Shown here piece after piece: positions 60,561-64,000 of a DNA stretch of 64,000 bases. Each line of letters starts with the position of its first letter. The stretch's first letter is position 1. The stretch comes from Flavobacterium sp. UBA6135 (lineage in GTDB: Bacteria; Bacteroidota; Bacteroidia; Flavobacteriales; Flavobacteriaceae): assembly GCF_002428305.1 (NCBI RefSeq), contig NZ_DIVJ01000040.1, positions 7,060 through 71,059 of the forward strand, read 5' to 3'. The notes under the pieces were generated by a model. The model saw only the letters and a program-made list of their open reading frames with translations. It searched no databases and was not told where the DNA came from. Made by a program: the position numbers and the translations under genes.

Positions 60561-61283
60561 ATGGAAAATTATCTTAAAGAAACCAAAATACTTGATTATA
60601 CTCATCCTTCCATACAGGAATTAGTGGAGCGAAGGCAATGGAAAGACTTTGACACGACTTACCGGATAAAAGGTATTTACAATTTTGTAAGAGATGAAAT
60701 AAAGTTTGGTTATAATATTTCTGACGATATTCCTGCATCGCAAATACTGAAAGACGGATACGGGCAATGTAATACGAAAGCAACTTTACTAATGGCTTTG
60801 TTAAGAGCAGCGGGAATACCCAACCGTATTCACGGGTTTACCATTGACAAAGCCCTACAAAAAGGAGCAATTACAGGTATTTGGTATAAACTTTCGCCTC
60901 AAAATATCTTACATAGTTGGGTTGAAGTATTGGTGGACGAACAATGGTATTTTTTAGAGGGTGTAATTTTAGATAAACCCTATCTGACCAAATTACAAGA
61001 AGAAAACAGTGATTGTAAGACTACCTTTTGTGGCTACGGAGTTTATACTGATAATTTTGAAAATCCGCCAATAGAATGGAGTCTCAACAACACGTTTATT
61101 CAGGACAAAGGCATCAATCAGGATTTTGGAGTATTTGATACACCCGATGGATTTTATGTAAAACATCGACAAAAATTAAATAAAATAGAGCGATTTGTTT
61201 TTCGGAATATCGTTAGACATATAATGAATAATAACGTAGAAGGAATAAGAAACGGAAAAACGTACACGAACATCAAAAATTAA
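60561..61283 (+). CDS. Transglutaminase-like domain protein
   Basis: The product has 240 residues from ATG 60561 (MENYLKETKILDYTHPSIQ); ATGs at 60534 and 60537 are also in frame. The transglutaminase-like core is DGYGQCNTKATLLMALLRAAGIPNR (nucleophile Cys), LHSWVEVLVDEQWYFLEG (His and the region of the third residue). No signal peptide is visible, so it is cytoplasmic. Such domains act as cysteine peptidases or amidases. Its place between the regulator and the ATPase genes, 5 bp before the latter, ties it to metal handling in an unknown way. Confidence 0.85.
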   Translation: MENYLKETKILDYTHPSIQELVERRQWKDFDTTYRIKGIYNFVRDEIKFGYNISDDIPASQILKDGYGQCNTKATLLMALLRAAGIPNRIHGFTIDKALQKGAITGIWYKLSPQNILHSWVEVLVDEQWYFLEGVILDKPYLTKLQEENSDCKTTFCGYGVYTDNFENPPIEWSLNNTFIQDKGINQDFGVFDTPDGFYVKHRQKLNKIERFVFRNIVRHIMNNNVEGIRNGKTYTNIKN

Positions 61284-61288
61284 AGGGG

Positions 61289-63325
61289 ATGATAAATACA
61301 GATAAAAATCACAAGCATACTTACGATGCACAAGGCAAAATGACTTGTTGCACACAGGAAGAAAAAATTTACACCCAAGCAGGTGCAAAAGAGTTGGTAA
61401 ATGAAAAGCATCAACACGACCACAGCGATGATGACGGACACGACCACAGCCATAGTGATAGTAGTCCGATGAAAATGTTTTTGCCGAGCATCATATCATT
61501 GGTATTGTTGCTTGTTGCCATTTCATTTGATAATTGGCTTCCACAGCAATGGTTTACAGGTTGGGTAAGGATTATTTGGTATGTGGTAGCGTATGCTCCC
61601 GTTGGGTTTCCTGTATTGACAGATGCTGTGAAAAGCATCAGAAAGGGAGAAATCTTTTCAGAGTTCTTTTTAATGGGCATTGCCACCATCGGGGCATTTA
61701 CCATTGGCGAATACCCGGAGGGTGTTGCCGTGATGTTATTCTATGCTGTTGGAGAAGTTTTTCAAACAATGGCTGTGTCCAGAGCCAAAGCAAACATCAA
61801 ATCATTGCTCGACCAAAGACCTGATGAGGTAACGGTTTTAAGAAACAATCAGCCGGAAACCGTAAAGGCAGAAACCGTAAACATCGGCGAAATCATACAA
61901 CTGAAACCGGGAGAAAAATTAGGTTTGGACGGAGAATTATTATCTGAAACGGCATCGTTCAACACCGCAGCACTCACAGGCGAAAGCAAGCCCGACACCA
62001 AAGCCAAAGGCGAAACGGTTTTGGCAGGTATGATAAACCTTAATACCGTTGCACAAGTGCAGGTTACAACCGCATATACGGATAGCAAGTTGAGTAAAAT
62101 TTTGGAATTGGTACAAAATGCTACTTCACAAAAAGCACCAACGGAATTATTTATCCGCAAGTTTGCGAAAATCTATACCCCTATTGTGGTACTGTTAGCG
62201 GTCGCTATTTGTGTGCTGCCTTACTTTTTCGTAGCTGATTATGAGTTTAAGGATTGGTTGTACAGGGCTTTGGTATTCCTGGTTATTTCTTGTCCTTGTG
62301 CCTTAGTGATAAGTATTCCATTGGGTTATTTCGGTGGCATCGGAGCAGCGAGTAGAAACGGGATACTATTCAAAGGAAGCAACTTTTTAGATGCTCTTTC
62401 CAATATCCAAAACGTGGTAATGGATAAAACGGGTACAATGACAGAGGGCGTTTTTAAGGTTCAGGAAGTTGTATTTGACAAAGCGTTCAATCAAGACGAA
62501 ATCCTGCAATTGGTCAACATATTGGAAAGCCACAGTATGCACCCCGTAGCGACAGCCATTCACGAATACGTTGGGAAACCTGATAATACAATCCGCTTGG
62601 AAAATACAGAGGAAATCGCAGGACACGGACTGAAATCAACCATAAATGGTAAAGACTTATTGGTCGGAAATTTCAAGCTTATGAACAAGTTCGGGATACA
62701 ATACGATTTAGACCCGAGCAGCATCGTATATACGACTATCGCCGTTGCTTACGATAACAAATTTGTCGGTTATATCACTATTGCCGACAGTATCAAAGAA
62801 GACGCACAGGAAACGATAAATCTATTGCATAAGCTCAATGTTAAAGCTACTATGCTTAGTGGAGATAAAAGCACAGTGGTAAAGTATGTAGCGGAACAGT
62901 TGGGAATAGATAATGCCTTCGGAGATTTATTGCCTGAAGATAAAGTAAACAAGGTTAAAGAAATCAAAGCCAAAGGCGAAAGCGTTGCTTTCGTAGGCGA
63001 CGGTGTGAACGATGCTCCCGTTGTGGCATTGAGCGACGTAGGTATCGCAATGGGCGGCTTGGGAAGCGATGCTACCATTGAAACGGCAGATGTGGTCATA
63101 CAAGACGATAAGCCGAGCAAAATTCCTGTGGCAATCAATATCGGAAAACAGACAAAGAAAATAGTTTGGCAGAATATCACATTGGCATTTGGAGTAAAAG
63201 CGATTGTACTTGTACTTGGTGCTGGTGGGTTAGCTACAATGTGGGAAGCCGTTTTTGCTGATGTTGGAGTGGCTCTATTGGCTATTCTAAATGCGGTAAG
63301 AATACAACGTATGAAATTTAACTAA
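61289..63325 (+). CDS. P1B-type heavy-metal ATPase (Zn/Cd/Pb type)
   Basis: The product has 678 residues. The N-terminus lacks an HMA domain but has a His/Asp cluster (HQHDHSDDDGHDHSHSD, about 37-53). Then six to eight membrane helices, the ion-site CPC at 335-337 (ISCPCALVIS), phosphorylated Asp379 (DKTGTMTEG), and the hinge GDGVNDAP at 570-577. Late membrane residues (NITLAFGVKAIVLVL with Lys; FADVGVALLAILNAVR with Asp) fit the P1B-2 Zn/Cd/Pb exporters. It pumps divalent metal from the cytoplasm to the periplasm, where the RND complex can expel it. Confidence 0.95.
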   Translation: MINTDKNHKHTYDAQGKMTCCTQEEKIYTQAGAKELVNEKHQHDHSDDDGHDHSHSDSSPMKMFLPSIISLVLLLVAISFDNWLPQQWFTGWVRIIWYVVAYAPVGFPVLTDAVKSIRKGEIFSEFFLMGIATIGAFTIGEYPEGVAVMLFYAVGEVFQTMAVSRAKANIKSLLDQRPDEVTVLRNNQPETVKAETVNIGEIIQLKPGEKLGLDGELLSETASFNTAALTGESKPDTKAKGETVLAGMINLNTVAQVQVTTAYTDSKLSKILELVQNATSQKAPTELFIRKFAKIYTPIVVLLAVAICVLPYFFVADYEFKDWLYRALVFLVISCPCALVISIPLGYFGGIGAASRNGILFKGSNFLDALSNIQNVVMDKTGTMTEGVFKVQEVVFDKAFNQDEILQLVNILESHSMHPVATAIHEYVGKPDNTIRLENTEEIAGHGLKSTINGKDLLVGNFKLMNKFGIQYDLDPSSIVYTTIAVAYDNKFVGYITIADSIKEDAQETINLLHKLNVKATMLSGDKSTVVKYVAEQLGIDNAFGDLLPEDKVNKVKEIKAKGESVAFVGDGVNDAPVVALSDVGIAMGGLGSDATIETADVVIQDDKPSKIPVAINIGKQTKKIVWQNITLAFGVKAIVLVLGAGGLATMWEAVFADVGVALLAILNAVRIQRMKFN

Positions 63326-63342
63326 CAAAAATAAATCACGGT

Positions 63343-63945
63343 ATGATAGATTTTTTGAGAATAATATTGCCGATATACTTCATTATTTATTTTGGAGTTG
63401 CCTTTGTTTTGAAATCGGTTGTAGTAGCAAAACGAATAGGCAAAAACCCACTTGTATTGCCCAAAGACAACAGTGCTTACGGACTTATCGGGCTTTACTT
63501 CAAACTGACGTTGATAGCAATGTTTATTTACGTTCTTGCTTATGCCTTTTTCCCGACTTGGCACGACAACTTCTTACCAATCGTACAATTTAACAACCAG
63601 ACGGTAAAATACATTGGACTTACACTTCTTTTCATTTCGTTAGTGTGGACAGTAATTGCACAAGGGCATATGAAAAATTCTTGGCGTATCGGTATTGACA
63701 CGGACACAAAAACAGAATTGGTAACAAGCGGACTATTTTCAGTTTCACGAAACCCGATTTTTTTCGGAATGATTTTGAGTTTAGTCGGACTTTTTTTTAC
63801 GACACCAAACACATTGACATTGATTTTTTTGATATTAGGTTACGTTCTCATTCAAATCCAAATCCGACTTGAAGAAGAATTTTTAACCAAAGAGCACGGA
63901 CAAGCATACATTGGTTACAAACAAAAAGTAAGAAGACTGATATAA
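63343..63945 (+). CDS. Isoprenylcysteine-methyltransferase-like membrane protein
   Basis: The product has 200 residues with five membrane helices. The C-terminal half carries the ICMT/PEMT pattern: TSGLFSVSRNPIFFGMILSLVGLF and RLEEEFLTKEHGQAYIGYKQKVRR (S-adenosylmethionine and Glu-rich site). Bacterial members are membrane methyltransferases of unknown substrate, often next to heavy-metal genes. It starts 17 bp after the ATPase gene and ends directly against the next ATG. Confidence 0.88.
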   Translation: MIDFLRIILPIYFIIYFGVAFVLKSVVVAKRIGKNPLVLPKDNSAYGLIGLYFKLTLIAMFIYVLAYAFFPTWHDNFLPIVQFNNQTVKYIGLTLLFISLVWTVIAQGHMKNSWRIGIDTDTKTELVTSGLFSVSRNPIFFGMILSLVGLFFTTPNTLTLIFLILGYVLIQIQIRLEEEFLTKEHGQAYIGYKQKVRRLI

Positions 63946-64000
63946 ATGAACAATATACCAAATTCTATTACGTATAAAGAAGCCGTCTCAATACTAAAAT
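63946..64000 (+). CDS. Start of a further operon gene (cut by the window edge)
   Basis: ATG 63946 follows the preceding TAA without a gap. The 18 visible codons read MNNIPNSITYKEAVSILK and stay open to the edge. Too little is visible to assign a function; it extends the metal operon. Confidence 0.55.
   Translation, partial: MNNIPNSITYKEAVSILK

Larger units (their letters stand above)
48230..64000. mobile_element. Mobilizable integrated element with metal-efflux cargo (right end outside window)
   Basis: The block holds, in order, an IntDOT-type recombinase, an unknown cargo gene, two excisionase-type HTH genes, a hairpin-rich probable oriT, MobA/MobC-like and relaxase genes, and a metal-resistance operon. 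This combination is typical of Bacteroidetes integrative and mobilizable elements. No TraG-type coupling protein or type IV secretion genes are in view, so transfer would need help from another element unless these lie beyond the right edge. The left boundary is inferred from gene content, not from att repeats. Confidence 0.65.

Noticed and set aside
48230..64000. Self-transmissible conjugative element
   Set aside because: Only relaxase and accessory genes are visible; no coupling protein or type IV secretion genes lie in the window, so only mobilizable is supported.
1..64000. CRISPR array, tRNA or rRNA gene
   Set aside because: No array of regularly spaced identical repeats, no tRNA cloverleaf with a TTCGA-type arm and no rRNA-like segment was seen; the heptamer arrays have no spacers.

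Overview
The window reads as a chromosomal segment from a member of the Flavobacteriaceae (Bacteroidetes), probably Flavobacterium or a close relative. The evidence is low G+C DNA, type IX secretion sorting tails on two proteins, promoters of the Bacteroidetes TAnnTTTG type, a complete Bat (aerotolerance) operon, lipoproteins with short Asp-rich N-termini, and very AT-rich spacers that carry degenerate 7-bp repeats. No rRNA, tRNA or CRISPR array was recognised.

Positions 1-48130 look like host backbone. In order they hold: the end of a 3-hydroxyanthranilate dioxygenase gene and an ALDH7-type aldehyde dehydrogenase; small lipoprotein, PhnA-like and barrel genes; a metallophosphoesterase plus AlbA_2 pair; an aldo/keto reductase; a DUF4382 lipoprotein; the seven-gene moxR-DUF58-bat operon (7752-16715); cvpA; pheS; gpsA and a run of minus-strand genes including a membrane M28 peptidase and a GNAT-nitrilase fusion; two tandem single-stranded DNA-binding proteins followed by a stand-alone HRDC protein; a CBS protein; a histone-deacetylase-like hydrolase; metG; an LD-carboxypeptidase; yraN; a T9SS cargo protein; mfd; a short-chain L-threonine dehydrogenase; a T9SS-tagged endonuclease I; a truncated-haemoglobin-like lipoprotein cluster; an ammonium transporter; and a secreted HIU-hydrolase-like protein.

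From about 48.2 kb to the end of the window lies a mobile element whose right end is not seen. It opens with an IntDOT-type tyrosine recombinase, then has an unknown cargo gene, two overlapping excisionase-type HTH genes, about 900 bp of non-coding DNA packed with repeats and hairpins (the probable oriT), a MobA/MobC-type accessory protein and a relaxase. The cargo is a metal-efflux operon: a small Cys/His-rich exported protein, a CzcA-type RND pump fused to its TolC-like outer-membrane partner, a His-rich adaptor, a Fur-family regulator, a transglutaminase-like protein, a P1B-type Zn/Cd ATPase and an ICMT-like membrane methyltransferase. Two palindromes with the Fur-family 7-1-7 layout, TGCAATR-N-YATTGCA, stand at the operon head and just after the regulator gene. 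This suggests a self-contained metal-responsive circuit.

The most unusual observations are: (1) degenerate tandem repeats with a strict 7-bp period at six or more gene boundaries, often starting at a stop codon and sometimes arranged as inverted arms; (2) the iteron and hairpin array upstream of the mob genes; (3) the shared Fur-type operator pair; (4) a GC-richer, multi-hairpin non-coding segment near 47.5 kb; and (5) a lipid-anchored truncated-haemoglobin-like protein with two small neighbours. All functional statements come from reading the sequence; no database search was run.
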